NCBI GenBank assembly: GCA_963681505.1
Contig: OY811980.1
Location: 1,689,595-1,753,594, forward strand
Reading direction: 5' to 3'
Origin: Eunapius fragilis
Taxonomy: Eukaryota > Porifera > Demospongiae > Spongillida > Spongillidae
Length of the DNA stretch: 64,000 bases
Numbering within the stretch: position 1 is the first letter of the stretch; every line of letters starts with the position of its first letter. The translations under genes and the position numbers were made by a program. This document shows positions 42,601-54,087 of this stretch, piece after piece. Under the pieces are notes generated by a model. The model saw only the letters and a program-made list of their open reading frames with translations. It ran no database searches and was not told where the DNA came from.

Positions 42601-44601
42601 TGTCACATCTATTGCTTCTATACGCCCATACACTAGGCAACGTGTTGTGTGCAACACTATAAATTCTAATAAAATATCAGTAAACTAACGTTTTACTGAA
42701 AATAGAAATGGATTCATTGAGTTGCATGCAACGTTGTTGCCTAGTGCTATGGTTGCCTTAACAATGCCAATCCTGTCCTTCACACACACAAACATCACAC
42801 ACACCTTTAGAACATCCCACACATGCTCACTACACCATTCCCTCCTCATCCCCACTCCCTTCTCCCTTTGTGCCTCCATCCTCCCCTCAACTAGGCTCAA
42901 GTCTACTTCCCCACCATCTGCACCTGCATTTGCTTATATGCACCCTTCATTCACGTTGTATGCCACTCTCTGCCATCTCTATACATTACACATGTCCCTC
43001 CAACCTCTCAAAACATTCCATCCACTGGGCGTCACTAATCCCAAATGGTGAAGACATACATGTACCCTTCCCTTGTTCAAACACGTTGCCGCATGCCAGA
43101 CCTGTGAACGCAAATGCCAATCCAATCTCCTGATTGCACCTAACCCCTAATTGCACTTATCCCCTAAATGTACTTACAGGCACTCCCAGAGAGTGAACTT
43201 CCAAAAAAAAAAAAAAAAAAAAAGGTTTTACCCACTTTCTTTTAAAATGCCCACTAATAACCTTCTTTACTTGAAGATCTGCTTGGAGACACCTCTGTTC
43301 TTTCCATCAACGAGCATCCCATCAGAGCACCGTAGGATGTAGGAGTTCCCCAACGACTGAAGAAGAATGGGCTCAAAGGGGAAGTAAACAGTGCCTGGGG
43401 AAAGGGAGGGAAGTAAACAGTGCCTGGGGAAAGGGAGGGAAGTACACAGTGCCTGGGGAAAGGGAGGGAAGTAAACAGTGCCTGGGGAAAGGGAGGGAAG
43501 TACACAGTGCCTGGGGAAAGGGAGGGAAGTAAACAGTGCCTGGGGAAAGAGAGACCAGCAATCTTGAGGTACACACAACATGTCTGGTAGTAAAGCCATA
43601 TCAAGCCCCCCATACACAGAGGGCTTAGCTCACAACCCCAAGCTACCACACTCCACCATCAATGGAAACCATTAATCATGACATCAAGGCAATTGTCACC
43701 TGACTGTGCAGCCAACTCTCTAACAGATCAAATGTATACACTGCATTAGATAGGGAGCATCCTGGCCCCCCTACACACCACACACACACACAAACACATG
43801 TACACAAACATACGCAAACAGATGCATACACAAACCACATGTACACACACAAACACATGCACACACACACATGCAACGTGCACACACATGCAAAAATGAA
43901 CACACATCACACACAGATGCTCACCCACTATAGTCACACATGCTCACACACAACAGAATGCAAATGCCTACACACTGCACATACACACACCTCACATACC
44001 CACATTACACACTACACATACACACACCTCACATACCCACATTACCTTCACACACCCACATTACAGACAAACACACAACACAACACAACCAGACCCAACT
44101 AGAATGGCACATCCGATATTCCCTGGTTGGGATTATATTGCGTCTTCTGATAATGATGTAGCCAGACAAATTGTACATAACACTACTTGTAATAAACCAA
44201 GCCCATCCCATGGTTATGGTTCAACACACTCGTATCACCAAGTTGGAACGTAAGCAACACACTTTCGATTGCAGGCACACCTATGAATGCAGACATATGC
44301 ACGCACTACAGACATACATGTACACCCACACTTGCACAATGAAAACAAACATAACACAATAATGTATACACAAACACATATGCACACACCACACACACAT
44401 GCACACACACTCACATACACATGATAATGTATACACACACAACACGCACACCCACACACATGATAATGTATACACACATGATAACGTACACACACACACA
44501 TGATGTGAACACACAACACACACATGCGCACACACACACACACACGATAACACAGACGTGATAATCTGCACACACATGATAACAAACACACACCAAACAC
44601 A

Positions 44602-44674
<73 letters not shown>

Positions 44675-45364
44675 CTGGATACAATGCTACCAGCTGACCC
44701 TCCCTAACACAGCCTTTCTCTACAAACACACCCACTCCACCACCGGCAAGCCTGCTGGATGCAAGGGTGAGGCAGAAGCCAAAGACGTCAAGCACGGCAC
44801 CAGAGGCCATTTTGGCGAGCGTTTCCAGCCGCTGCGAAGGCTGGATACGGAGCAATGCGCGGTACTCCAGAGGGGTTAAAGGAGGTATGGTGGCATGCAG
44901 CCTTTCCAGCAGGACCCTCAAATGAGTGCCCGCGGCTGCCCCCTTGTCTTGGGTGGACCTCTGGGTGACCTTCTGAACGCTCCTGTGGGAAATGGGCGGG
45001 CCAAAGGCAACGGTATCGGCTCATCGCGCGTAATGTGTATATACAGGGCGGGCACTAACACCTCGGCACACAATGAGTCCTTCCAAACTGTCAGGCAGCT
45101 GACGCCTAACGATCACCCATGGATGTATTATATTCCAGCTGACTAAATATATTAATTAACACATACTATGGCGCTAACGCACTAAAATTTAGTATCACGC
45201 GGCCACTAGTAGTTTGACCGGGCCAAACGCGTCCCGCAAGTATTTCTATTATGCCAACATCAGTGTTTGAAATATATGAATAATCACGTGACATACCTTG
45301 TGGCCCAGTTAAGAGCTAGCCATAAGGTGAATCGGTGCTTGTAGTTGTTCCATATCCTGTTCAT
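39494..45364 (-). CDS. SETD9: SET-domain protein, SETD9 orthologue
   Basis: Six exons with consistent phases: 45364-45297, 44982-44675, 43394-43271, 42564-42449, 42121-42007 and 39584-39494; predicted 273 aa (human about 299). SET proteins transfer methyl groups from S-adenosylmethionine to lysines; the substrate of SETD9 is not established to my knowledge. The N-terminus (NRIWNNYKHRFTLWLALNW) and the SET segments match SETD9 as I recall it: GVGVFVEKGCVREGQLVALY, then PG-TVY-EPILLQSLGN, RCSDGMLVDG, NPLAVGQWVNN and the last exon ALRIVALVATADI...GQELYSSYLT. Start codon is the only in-frame ATG of exon 1. The exon-2 donor opens onto a GT microsatellite, the exon-3 acceptor is repeated six times, and the last intron (2.4 kb) contains two minisatellites. 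Confidence 0.88.
39597..39634. repeat. (GT)n microsatellite next to the SETD9 exon-6 acceptor
   Basis: On the gene's strand a CA run ends about a dozen bases before the acceptor CATACAG|TGCTC. Confidence 0.9.
39640..41120. other. Last intron of SETD9, no further gene seen
   Basis: AT-rich stretch (40,440-40,760) and G runs at 39,700-39,720 and 40,158-40,170. The 83-aa minus ORF at 40,032 shows no domain and has no counterpart in SETD9. Confidence 0.4.
41130..41375. repeat. Minisatellite, ~29-bp unit (CCCAGGGCAAGGTTCTATTG)
   Basis: Eight to nine units with alternating TTGTTACC and TAGTTATCC variants, in the last intron of SETD9. Confidence 0.92.
41455..41775. repeat. Minisatellite, ~33-35-bp unit (GGGAATGGGAACCAGCACAA)
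   Basis: About nine units ending GGGTTGGCCCCAACATG, in the last intron of SETD9. Confidence 0.92.
42622..42755. mobile_element. ~135-bp MITE copy 2 (CATACACTAGGCAAC ends)
   Basis: Second copy of the element at 33,076-33,212, in an intron of SETD9. Same terminal and internal motifs with scattered substitutions. Confidence 0.7.
43375..43553 (-). repeat. 29-bp minisatellite containing the SETD9 exon-3 acceptor, six copies
   Basis: Each unit on the minus strand reads CCCTTTCCCCAG then GCACTGTTTACTTCCCT (some GCACTGTGTACTT). The AG|GC junction recurs with exon side at 43,394, 43,423, 43,452, 43,481, 43,510 and 43,539, exactly 29 nt apart. The innermost one is followed by the real SETD9 codons. 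All six have the same pyrimidine tract. Confidence 0.9.
43780..44080. repeat. Imperfect CACACA/CATAC-rich stretch
   Basis: Degenerate CA repeats with two copies of a CACACCTCACATACCCACATTAC motif, in SETD9 intron 2. Confidence 0.8.
44340..44670. repeat. (CA)n-rich region ending at the SETD9 exon-2 donor
   Basis: A pure CA run of about 75 nt at 44,597-44,670, preceded by imperfect CA with ATGATAATGTA units. On the gene's strand the donor CCAG|GTGAGTGTGTG leads straight into the GT run. Confidence 0.92.
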
Positions 45365-45754
45365 CACGCTTGAGCCGGAAGGGTTTGACCAACGTTTATT
45401 AAATGATACGTTATGTAATAAATATGCCCATGTGTGCGAGTGAGGGATTCAATCCTTGCTGATCATGAACGGTTAACTTGCAAACGCAGCCAAGGGAACA
45501 AGAAAAGAAAATACTTACGCGTATACGCAGTGAGTACTTACACATGCAGTGAGTGTGCATGTGCAGCAGTGTACTGTGTGTACACACCAAAAACACATTA
45601 ACCGTGCAGTCGTATATAGGCGATGGAATTAGATATGTAGGCTGCTATTGTATAGTTAAGCGAACGTTAGGATGCTAGCTATAACAACGGACGTGGTTGC
45701 CTTCGTTGTTGTGGTAATGTATTACATGCGCGGACCTTTTACTTTTTTGGCAGA
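45365..45754. promoter_or_regulatory. Short divergent intergenic region between SETD9 and the subtilase
   Basis: Only 390 bp separate the two start codons, so the two genes share a bidirectional promoter region. No TATA box in a convincing place; no other motif can be claimed. Confidence 0.5.
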
Positions 45755-48700
45755 ATGTCTGGCGGCTGTCTGTGCCTTCTTTTCATCTGCGCCATTCTGG
45801 CGTTTCTCCCTGTCGGCAGCAAAATCCTGTACGCTGCTCCCGCCCATGCGAGGAGGGTCGAAGGATCCTACTTCGTGCGCTCTCGCTCCACGGTCGCTTG
45901 GGACGAGACGGAATCCCTCATCGCCAATCTTCGCCACACTGTTAAAAAAAAGGTGCTACCGCAACACACTTAGGGGTGTTCGTATGGATATTTAAAAATG
46001 ACACCCCCCTGGGGTGTAGTGGTAACCGCTTAGGAGTGTTACAGCTAACACCCCTGAAGTGTAGCCAGAACACTCTATTGGGTGTTGACATAGGTAACAA
46101 TATCTCGTATATTTACCGTAAATTGATGGTCCCAACATAAATTAATATTAATAAACTATACAACAACACGTTCGATTGATTTTAATAAAATGGTGGTAAA
46201 TAAATACAACCCATAAAAAGAACACAAAGAAAAGTAGATGTCTTTTACACACTATAACGATCAACAGGTTGTTTCTCTGTTCAGACACTAGAAAATCAAG
46301 AAAACTAATAAAGGACAGGTTACAGTACGAGAGATATCTTACCTTAAATCTTGGGTGCATGCAGCCGTCACGTTCGGGAAGCAAAGGAGACCATTCTGTA
46401 ACAATAACAATGTCAGCCGTACTAATCGCGAAGCTTACCTCGAAAGCTTGGTAGGGCATGTCCATTTAGTCTTGTGAACTCTGGGGCGGGGCGTATTAGT
46501 AACTTACATGTTTCCTTACGCAGTGTCCCATATAGCGCGGTAGCGTACGCTGTAGTAGTCGGGCAGCACAGTAGTAAAAATTTTCTTTGCGTATATTTGG
46601 CAGTCTACAGAGAAGTGGAGTTATACAGGCATTCCGAACTGCTGCACTAGTATACTCACCACGAAAATATCGCCACACTCTCTCCAAAGCGCTCAACTTT
46701 TTTTTTTACTCGAACGAGGCATCGCTAGACGTGGTAAGATAACAACGTATAAACCAAGCTAAAAAAATACAATGCAAACATACCTTTCACAAACAGCGCC
46801 ATTTAAAGGGTCACGAACGTACGCGTGCTATTAAGGGTCACGCATGCGCAATGAAATAGACACAGCCAGCTCAATGTTTTTTATCATTTAAAAAAAAAAG
46901 CCTAACCCACAACATGGATTCAGATAAAAAGTGGATCCAATTATCACATCATGCTGGTGCCAAGCTCTTGGAGGGGGATGGGCTACGCTGCACGAAGGGG
47001 GCATCCCCGTGAGATGGGGAGGAGGAAGTCACTCAACCACGCCCATACAGTCACTTAACCAGTTCACCTACACAACCACACCCAGCCTCCTAGCCCACAC
47101 ATACTTACCAGCATGCCCACACATACGAACAAGTTGACCCACACTACCACCCTAACCAGTACACGTGTCCAGTGGACTCAGTGATTGGTTCCTCCCTCTT
47201 TCATGGGAAGTGAAGTGGAGGAGGAGGAGGGGGAGTCCTCACGACACCCTGGGAGGTGGTCATAGTTGTCATTGTCTAGACTGTGAGATCTTGGACGCAT
47301 GAAGAAAGCCGCGCCCCCAGATGAACTTCATGAAGAAAGGCTCTCAGAGGGGGGCATGGTCAAGTGGTGACAGTGGAGGGGGTATGCCCAGGTATGAGGA
47401 GGGATTGTTGGTGGAATCCTCTTTCGAACAGGCTCCGCTTGCTTTCAGAGGTAGAGGTGAGGGGTGCACGGTTGTCCACGTGGGTCGTGATGTTACAGGA
47501 GGTTCCTAGACTTTGCTGGTACACCTGGACCATAGGGCATTGCAAGGCAGCTGACTTGGAACTTATGAGCCTGAGGTTAGGAGGTGGCCAACACCTGTTC
47601 TCCTTGAGGGTGGAGGTGACGGCAAAATGAGGTTTATCAGGTCGTGTATCTCGCTCACATGTGCTAAAGATGATTTAACCCCATCCACACCAACTCCCTC
47701 CATATGCAATTAGGGGTAGGGATCCTTAGTCTTGGAGGTGGATGACCTCCGCAGCATCAATCCCTGTGGAGGGAGCATTGAGACACTCAACCACACCTAT
47801 ACAGTCTCCTAATCAGTTCAACAACACAAATATACCCACAGTCTCCTAACCAATATACACACACAACCACATGATCTCCATGGAGACCATACACATCCAA
47901 GTCACATGATCCCCTCATGGCTACCTTTAGTGATGAATAGGGTGACAGTCTTCTGTACACGTGAAATGAGAACCTACTCAGATATTGACTCACCTTTCAA
48001 TGAGATCACACCCATCACATGATCTCCATGGAGACCCACACATCCAAATCACATGATTCCCCCATGGCAACCTTCAGCATTGCCATGACAACATTTTTTA
48101 ACCCTGTACAGGCTAAAAAATGTGTCCAAACTCTGTCACTGGTAGCCTACCCTTAAAGCAGGTGGGTAGATTCAATTTCATCCAGCATATTTCATGATCT
48201 CTGCTGCATGAAGGGGGCTCCCCGTGAGATGGGAAGGAGGAAGAAGTGTTGAGACACTCAACCACGCCCATACAGTCACTTAACCAGTTCACCTACACAA
48301 CCACACCCAGTCTCCTAACCAGTATGCCCACACATACTAACCAGCATTCCCACACATACTAACAAGTCGACCCACACTACCACCCTAACCAGTATACACT
48401 CATGAATTGTACCTCAAGCTGCAGTACTAATGAATTAATTAAAATTAATAAAAAACATTTTTTTACTTACAGTTTAGTGGCACCAGCCCCAAACCTTCCC
48501 TGTGGTACAGTCCCTGCACTCTCCTACAGCATACAATCCCACCCTTAAGATGGTGGTGGGTGTGGCCTTACATGTCTCCAGTGGACTCAATGATTGGTTC
48601 CTCCCTCTGTCGTAAGAGGTGAAGTGGAGGAGGAGGAGAGGGAGTCCTCATGACACTCTGGGAGGTGGTCATAGTTTTCATTGTCTAGACTGTGAGATCT

Positions 48701-50772
48701 TGGACGCATGCAGAAAGCCATGCCCCCCGATGCCCTTCATGAGGAAAGGCTCTCAGAGGGGGGCATGGTCAAGTGGTGGCAGTGGAGGGGGTATGCTCAG
48801 GTATGAGGAGGGATTGTTGGTGGAATCCTCTTCCGAACAGGCTCCGCTTGCTTTTCAGAGGTAGAGAGGTGAGGGGTGCACGGTTGTCCACGTGGGTCGT
48901 GATGTTAGACTTTGCTGGTACACCTGGACCATAGGGCATTGCAAGGCAGCTGACTTGGAACTTATGAGCCTGAGGTGGCCAACACCTGTTCTCCTTGAGT
49001 GAGGGAGGGGGTGGAGGTGGTGGTGACATGAGGTTTATTAGGTCGTGTATCTTGCTCACATGTGCCAAAGATGATATCCACACCAACTCCCTCCATATGC
49101 AATTGGGAGTAGGGATCTTGGTCTTACCTCCGCTGCATGAATCCCTGTGGAAGGAGCGTTGAGACACTCAACCACACCTATGCAGTCTCCTAATCAGTTC
49201 AACAACACAAACACACACACAGTCCCCTAACCAATATGTCCACACAACCACATGATCTCCATGAAGACCATACACATCCAAGTCACATGATCCCCTCCAT
49301 GGCTACCTTTAGTGATGAATAGGGTGGCAGTCTTCTGTACACGTGAAATGATAACCTACCCAGCTATTGACTCACCTTTCAATGAGATCACACCCATCAC
49401 ATGATCTCCATGGAGACCCACACATCAGGCCTACCTTGAGCTACATGTGATAACATATGCATATGCGTCTTCAACATGAGTGGAGTCCAACACCTCTGTT
49501 TCGAGTCGACAATCCCACGGTCTTGCCTCAGTTCCAGTACATCCTACATCGTCTAACAGAATGGGCTCTGTTCCTTGTCCAAAGGTTGCTACTGAGAAGC
49601 TAGTTCCTCCTACAAACATTCAAGCATTGGCATATAAAAATACTTGTGTCTGACAATGTATTAAGTATATGTTCCCATGTCATTTTACTAGAGTGTGGTC
49701 TAAATAGAATCCAGATGGATTTAAATACACCTTTACTGTCCAAGCCGTGCTACTTAACATTCACTCTCAACACTACGCGGCATGCAAGATAATAAACAAG
49801 CTTGCATGCTGCTTGCATATTAACGCAATTACCGGTCACCTTTGTATAAACACCGCGCGCGGCACATACGGTACATGAACGCTGCAGGCAAGACTTCATA
49901 AACACAGCGAGGCTTTATATTTCACGTTGACAAAGCGAAGTTAAACATGCATGTATACAAACGCATTAGCTTCACGACAGTCTACAAATCCATACCGACG
50001 AACGCCCGGGTGCCAATGCCAGCGTATGTTAGACGTTTAGTACTAGTAAGTTGTGTGCGTGTATACCGTTAAGATAACGTTCGGCTTGCCTTTATAAGTC
50101 CAGATCGGCTGCCATATGTCATCTCGCAAACAACGCCCTCAATCCGTCAAAAGGTAATTATAAAAAAGGCTGGGAACCCCATATACACTCCATATATAAA
50201 AATACTGGGGTGTAATGCGGTAAATCAGTGTTATGATAGCACACCTTTATAATGTCTTAACACCCCATTATTGGTGGGGTATGTTGCTAACACCCTACCA
50301 TACTTTGCCTACACTCATAGATGTAAGCAGAACACCCTTGTGTGTTACCAAAACACCCCTGGGCTGTAACACCCCTGAGCTGTAACACCCCTCGGGCCTT
50401 TTTTTTTAACAGTGCAGAAGCATAACAACGCCAGTCTGACTCGCTTTGCCGCTCAGATAACAGGCAAAGCAAGGAATGTTGGCTACGGATTTTCAGCAAA
50501 GCTGTCCGAAGAAGCCTTAAATGAGGTGAGTGCATCGCGCTTTAGTTATTGACGTATCATTCATATAAGGCATGAAGTCATTGGGCAGTGATCATGAGAT
50601 ACATGTATAGAGCAAATAGCCTTATTTTATATTGCACTGATGGTCTAAGTGTTCACTACTGAGAGGTGCAAACCATACTTAGTACTGCATTTGCATTGGC
50701 CCTGACCAATGACTGCACAGGTCTGAAAGGACTATAGTAATTAATTAATAAAAATGCTTTATAGGAAAAGAT

Positions 50773-50810
<38 letters not shown>

Positions 50811-52057
50811 ATACTGTCGCCTCGCTCAAGTGTCAGCATTTATGCTACATGTCAGCTGACTATTTCTCTTAGCATAATAGCTAGTTCAATTTGTTAGTAA
50901 CAGCATGCAGAATATAAAGGGACACACCATCTCCAATTTTGTATATATTCTAACAAATACTTAATTTTGTCTGTAAGTGCATGTGTGTGTGCATGTGTGT
51001 GTGTCTTGTGCGCGCGCATGGTGTTTACGTATGTGTGCATGCATGCAATGTGCCTTTCATTCAAAAATTCTATCAGGTGTTGCAGCATAAAGCGGTGCAG
51101 TTTGTAGAAGAAGATCACGTGGTGTCAGTTGGAGATGTACTCTCCTGGGGACTGGCCCGCATCGATCGGACATATGAAGTGCTGGACCTAGCCGGGCCCA
51201 GCTATAGCCCGCCTTGCAATCTCACTGGTCGCGGCGTCGACGTGTACGTGCTGGACTCCGGCATCAGAGCGGGCCACGTGGAGTTCGAAGGACGCGCCAC
51301 GCTGCTTCCGGATTGCGACATAGCCGACCTTTTCTACGGGGAGCACCAGAACGGGAGCGACTGCACGGGCCACGGAACCCACGTTGCCGGCACAATCGGC
51401 GGGAAGGCGACCGGTGTTGCGCCGGGCGTCAATCTGTTCTCGGTGCGGATCGTGAACTGCCAAAACCAGGGGTCGTGGAACACGGTGGTTCAGGGACTGG
51501 AGTGCGCCTTCCAGCACATCAGCCGGCGCAACAGGCCGAGCATCATCAACATGTCCATCCAAGGTGACAAGAGCAGAATACTGCAGCGGGCGGTCAAGAA
51601 GCTGCTACGCCACGGGAGAAACGTCGTCGTGACTATAAGCGGCAACAACGTTACTAGTAGCCAAGACGCGTGTAGCGTTTCTCCGGCGTCGATTGCGGGC
51701 GTGGTCTCGGTGGCCGGTTCCACGGTCGCCGACAAAGCGTTCAACCTCACCAACGCCGGTCGGTGCGTCGACCTCCTGGCTCCCGGCAAGGACATCTTGA
51801 GCGCTTCGTCAACGTGCAATTACTGCTACGCCACGAAGAGTGGATCATCCATGGCGGCTCCTCACGTGAGCGGAGCCCTGGCACTCCTGCAGGAGAGATG
51901 CTCGGGTTTACCCTTCTGGAAGGCGCGACGCCATCTTTTGTCCGACATGGTCCTAGTTGATGCGCTCGATATGACTCCGATCTCGACCAGATTGAGGTCG
52001 CAGACGCCGAACTTGTTGCTACACGTGGGTGAGCGGATGTGCTCGCTAGAGTGTTGA
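45755..52057 (+). CDS. Secreted proteinase-K-like subtilase (S8 family), coding exon split by a 4.5-kb element
   Basis: Serine endopeptidase of the subtilase superfamily. Pieces are 45755-45936, 50417-50525 and 51077-52057. The first encodes a signal peptide (MSGGCLCLLFICAILAF) and the start of an inhibitor-I9-type propeptide; the second completes it (QITGKARNVGYGFSAKLSEE), and an ordinary GT-AG intron (50526-51076) follows. The catalytic domain has Asp in YVLDSGI, His in GHGTHVAGT, oxyanion Asn in SGNN and Ser in SGSSMAAPH. Without the insert the protein is 423 aa, a usual length for proteinase-K-like enzymes. The 4,478-bp insert (45937-50414) interrupts the first coding exon. The gene is either broken or spliced across the insert using AAG|GTGC at 45,952/45,953 and the AG at 50,416-50,417, which keeps the frame and adds five residues. 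Alternative: transcription of only the 3' part. Confidence 0.85.
47178..47300 (-). CDS. Possible cytoplasmic-tail exon, copy 1 (41 codons)
   Basis: Reading MRPRSHSLDN, then NYDHLP and a Ser run, ending GGTNH-stop. The copy in the second duplication unit (48,587-48,709) keeps exactly the same length and frame with only substitutions, which suggests coding. The tyrosine-containing acidic/serine tail would fit a receptor. No splice site was fixed for it. Confidence 0.35.
   Translation of the reverse strand: MRPRSHSLDNDNYDHLPGCREDSPSSSSTSLPMKEGGTNH
48587..48709 (-). CDS. Possible cytoplasmic-tail exon, copy 2 (41 codons)
   Basis: Paralogue of 47,178-47,300: MRPRSHSLDNENYDHLPECH, Ser run, then TTEGGTNH-stop. 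The identical frame and stop position between copies support a coding role. It lies downstream of the SRCR exon on the same strand, so it may be the last exon of that gene. Confidence 0.35.
   Translation of the reverse strand: MRPRSHSLDNENYDHLPECHEDSLSSSSTSPLTTEGGTNH
49435..49609 (-). pseudogene. SRCR-domain exon (second half) captured within the element
   Basis: Between an acceptor (GTTTGTAG|GA) and a donor (CTCAAG|GTAGG) lies a frame reading GTSFSVATFGQGTEPILLDD, then VGCTGTE, DC and a final C in VITC. This is the C-terminal half of a scavenger-receptor Cys-rich domain, an extracellular ligand-binding module common in sponge receptors. The entry phase (1) is the one usual for SRCR exons. 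The N-terminal half of the domain was not found upstream within the element, so this seems a captured fragment, though a longer gene transcribed antisense to the subtilase cannot be excluded. Confidence 0.55.
50773..50809. repeat. G homopolymer, 37 nt
   Basis: Uninterrupted G run in the intron of the subtilase gene. Exact length may not be reliable in an assembly. Confidence 0.85.
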
Positions 52058-53333
52058 GACATATAATGAGGCCGGTTGAGTTCAGCTATTTATATCTCTC
52101 ATTGCTGCATGCCCGCTGTTACAGAATTAAATATTTTTGAATGCACATCCCGCGGTTTTTCGGCATTATTGCATGCACGCGCATAATGTCCATGCAGGGG
52201 TTACGTTGCACTTTTTCTTAAGGATAACTATACAAACCGCGTATGTATATGGGAGCGGGTGCCCAAATCATGGCCGCGAATCGGGCGGGTAAATGTGACG
52301 TAAGCATTATCGCATAATGCTACGAAAGTTAGTCTGGGAAGGAAGTTAACCTTTTTTAGTTCCGTGGCGCACAAAATAACTCGGACCAGTTGAACTCTGA
52401 GCCTGAGAATTACTAACAATGGAAAAAATATATATATTGACACAGATACGGCGTGACGTAGTTGATTACTTTGTAATTAATTAAATAGGTATTCCAGCAT
52501 TCCCGTCTTTTAATCAAGATGACGTGACTCACTGCTGGCGATGTCCACCACGTAAGTGAGCGGGCTATCAAGCCGTTCCTATAATGTTTTGTAAACATGT
52601 ATATAGCAAATACGTCAAGACACCCAGATGCAATCATTAGCTCTCTTTTCCCACTGAGACCAGATGTCTCATTGAGAATTGGCATATTTGGTATGGATCA
52701 ATTAGGGCTCAGCTACTGACATAGAAACCTACATCAATTAAGGATGTGGCAGCAATGGATTTCCAGCTAGCTATGCTGTGCACAGCCATGAAGGGAGTTG
52801 CTAGCTGCATAAAGCATATATACTGCTTGTGAGCTGAAATAAAGCAGGAAGTACATTTGATGTTACTTTGATGCCGATGACGATAGTGTAACTGTTCAGA
52901 CAATAAGCATGTACCTACCACATGTTCAAGGATGACTGAAAATTGGTGACGACTGCGCGTTGATCAGCAGCTTAGAAACAAGAGTAAAGACAAGAAAAAT
53001 TTGGGGCAAATGCATGCTGCCAATTATATGATAGTATAAAGTATAGGAATGTCAGCCTTAACAACGGGCAGCATGTTATCAGTACCAGGACAATCGATAT
53101 TGTCTACTGTATTCCGGCACCATGCATTGTGCATCCAGTTTCCCTATAATCATGCAGGTAGATCTTATTAGTCCAACACAAGCACGCGTTCTTATGACAT
53201 ATGCACGCATGGTTTTAACATGCATGTACATGCATGTACATGCATACATTATGCGATAATAATCGAGTCTGGGTACGAGTCTATACTTTGCATAGCTACA
53301 TCTTCATAACGGTGCCGCATGAAGTAAAAATTA
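52058..53333. other. 3' flank of the subtilase, no gene seen
   Basis: AATAAA-like AGAATTAAATATTTTT at 52,121 may be the polyadenylation region. The rest has short ORFs only, without recognisable domains. Confidence 0.35.
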
Positions 53334-53705
53334 AGGAATAGGCGTGGGGGGGGGGGGGGGGGGGGGTGGGGGGGTCGATCGAACCTCATGGCTGCGTGAC
53401 ATTTGTTCATCATTCATCAAGTCTTTATCTAATCCCCTTTCTAATATCGAGTCCTGCATTGTGCAAGGACTCAGATGTGTGGTCACAGAGCATAAAACAA
53501 CACTCAGACATTGTTTTCATCAAGGAATAGGCGTGGGGGGGGGGGGGGGGGGGTGGGGGGGTCGATCGAACCTCATGGCTGCGTGACATTTGTTCATCAT
53601 TCATCAAGTCTTTATCTAATCCCCTTTCTAATATCGAGTCCTGCATTGTGCAAGGACTCAGATGTGTGGTCACAGAGCATAAAACAACACTCAGACATTG
53701 TTTTT
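53334..53705. repeat. Two direct copies of a ~186-bp unit
   Basis: Both copies run AAGGAATAGGCGTGGGG, G run, GGTCGATCGAACCTCATGGC, to CAACACTCAGACATTG. Sequence outside the G run is nearly identical. Confidence 0.9.
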
Positions 53706-54086
53706 CATCTGCTTCTGTAACCTTCTGATTTATACCCTTCTGATCCTAAAAAAAAAAATTCAGGTATAAAAAAATGCACACTACGTGTAGTGCATTATTA
53801 CAGTTTCAGTCTTGTAATGACTTAATTGGCGTAAATGTCTTACTCATTGTGCAATGTTCCAAGTTGGAGGGTTGAGGGAAATGGACGCATCCTTGTTGCT
53901 CAGCAAAGTTTGTAGTTGAATGAGTTAATTGCTCTCAGTTGAATAAAACTCTGTTCTGCACTGGTGTGCAACGTTATTTGCACCAATATTTCATGTTGAT
54001 TGAAATAATAACATGCACACAGCTGAGTCGATTTATGTGGGTTGAAACGTCAATTCGTCTCATATCAGTAGCAGCTAGGTATGTCC

Positions 54087-54087
<1 letters not shown>

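Larger units (their letters stand above)
46983..49425. repeat. ~1.1-1.2-kb direct duplication inside the 4.5-kb element
   Basis: Unit 1 runs from about 46,983 to 48,040 and unit 2 from about 48,205 to 49,425. Both begin CTGCA(C/T)GAAGGGGGC..CCCCGTGAGATGG and end CACATGATCTCCATGGAGAC, with the same order of shared blocks between them. Unit 2 has extra sequence around 48,400-48,570. Confidence 0.8.
45937..50414. mobile_element. 4,478-bp element with CACTGTTAAAAAAAAGG ends inserted in the subtilase exon
   Basis: Left end CACTGTTAAAAAAAAGG, right end CCTTTTTTTTTAACAGTG, inverted copies. CA precedes the left end (45,935-45,936) and follows the right end (50,415-50,416) as a 2-bp target duplication. 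Both ends have subterminal arrays of GGGGTGTTA / AACACCCC motifs (45,970-46,090 and 50,205-50,398), as in CACTA/EnSpm-type elements. Joining flanks minus one CA gives an uninterrupted subtilase frame. No transposase ORF was seen, so it is non-autonomous. The interior holds antisense SRCR-like exons and a ~1.2-kb direct duplication. Confidence 0.85.

Noticed and set aside
51188..51567. ORFs of 117-124 aa on both strands in the subtilase catalytic exon
   Set aside because: Shadows of a GC-rich coding exon with clear S8 motifs in another frame.
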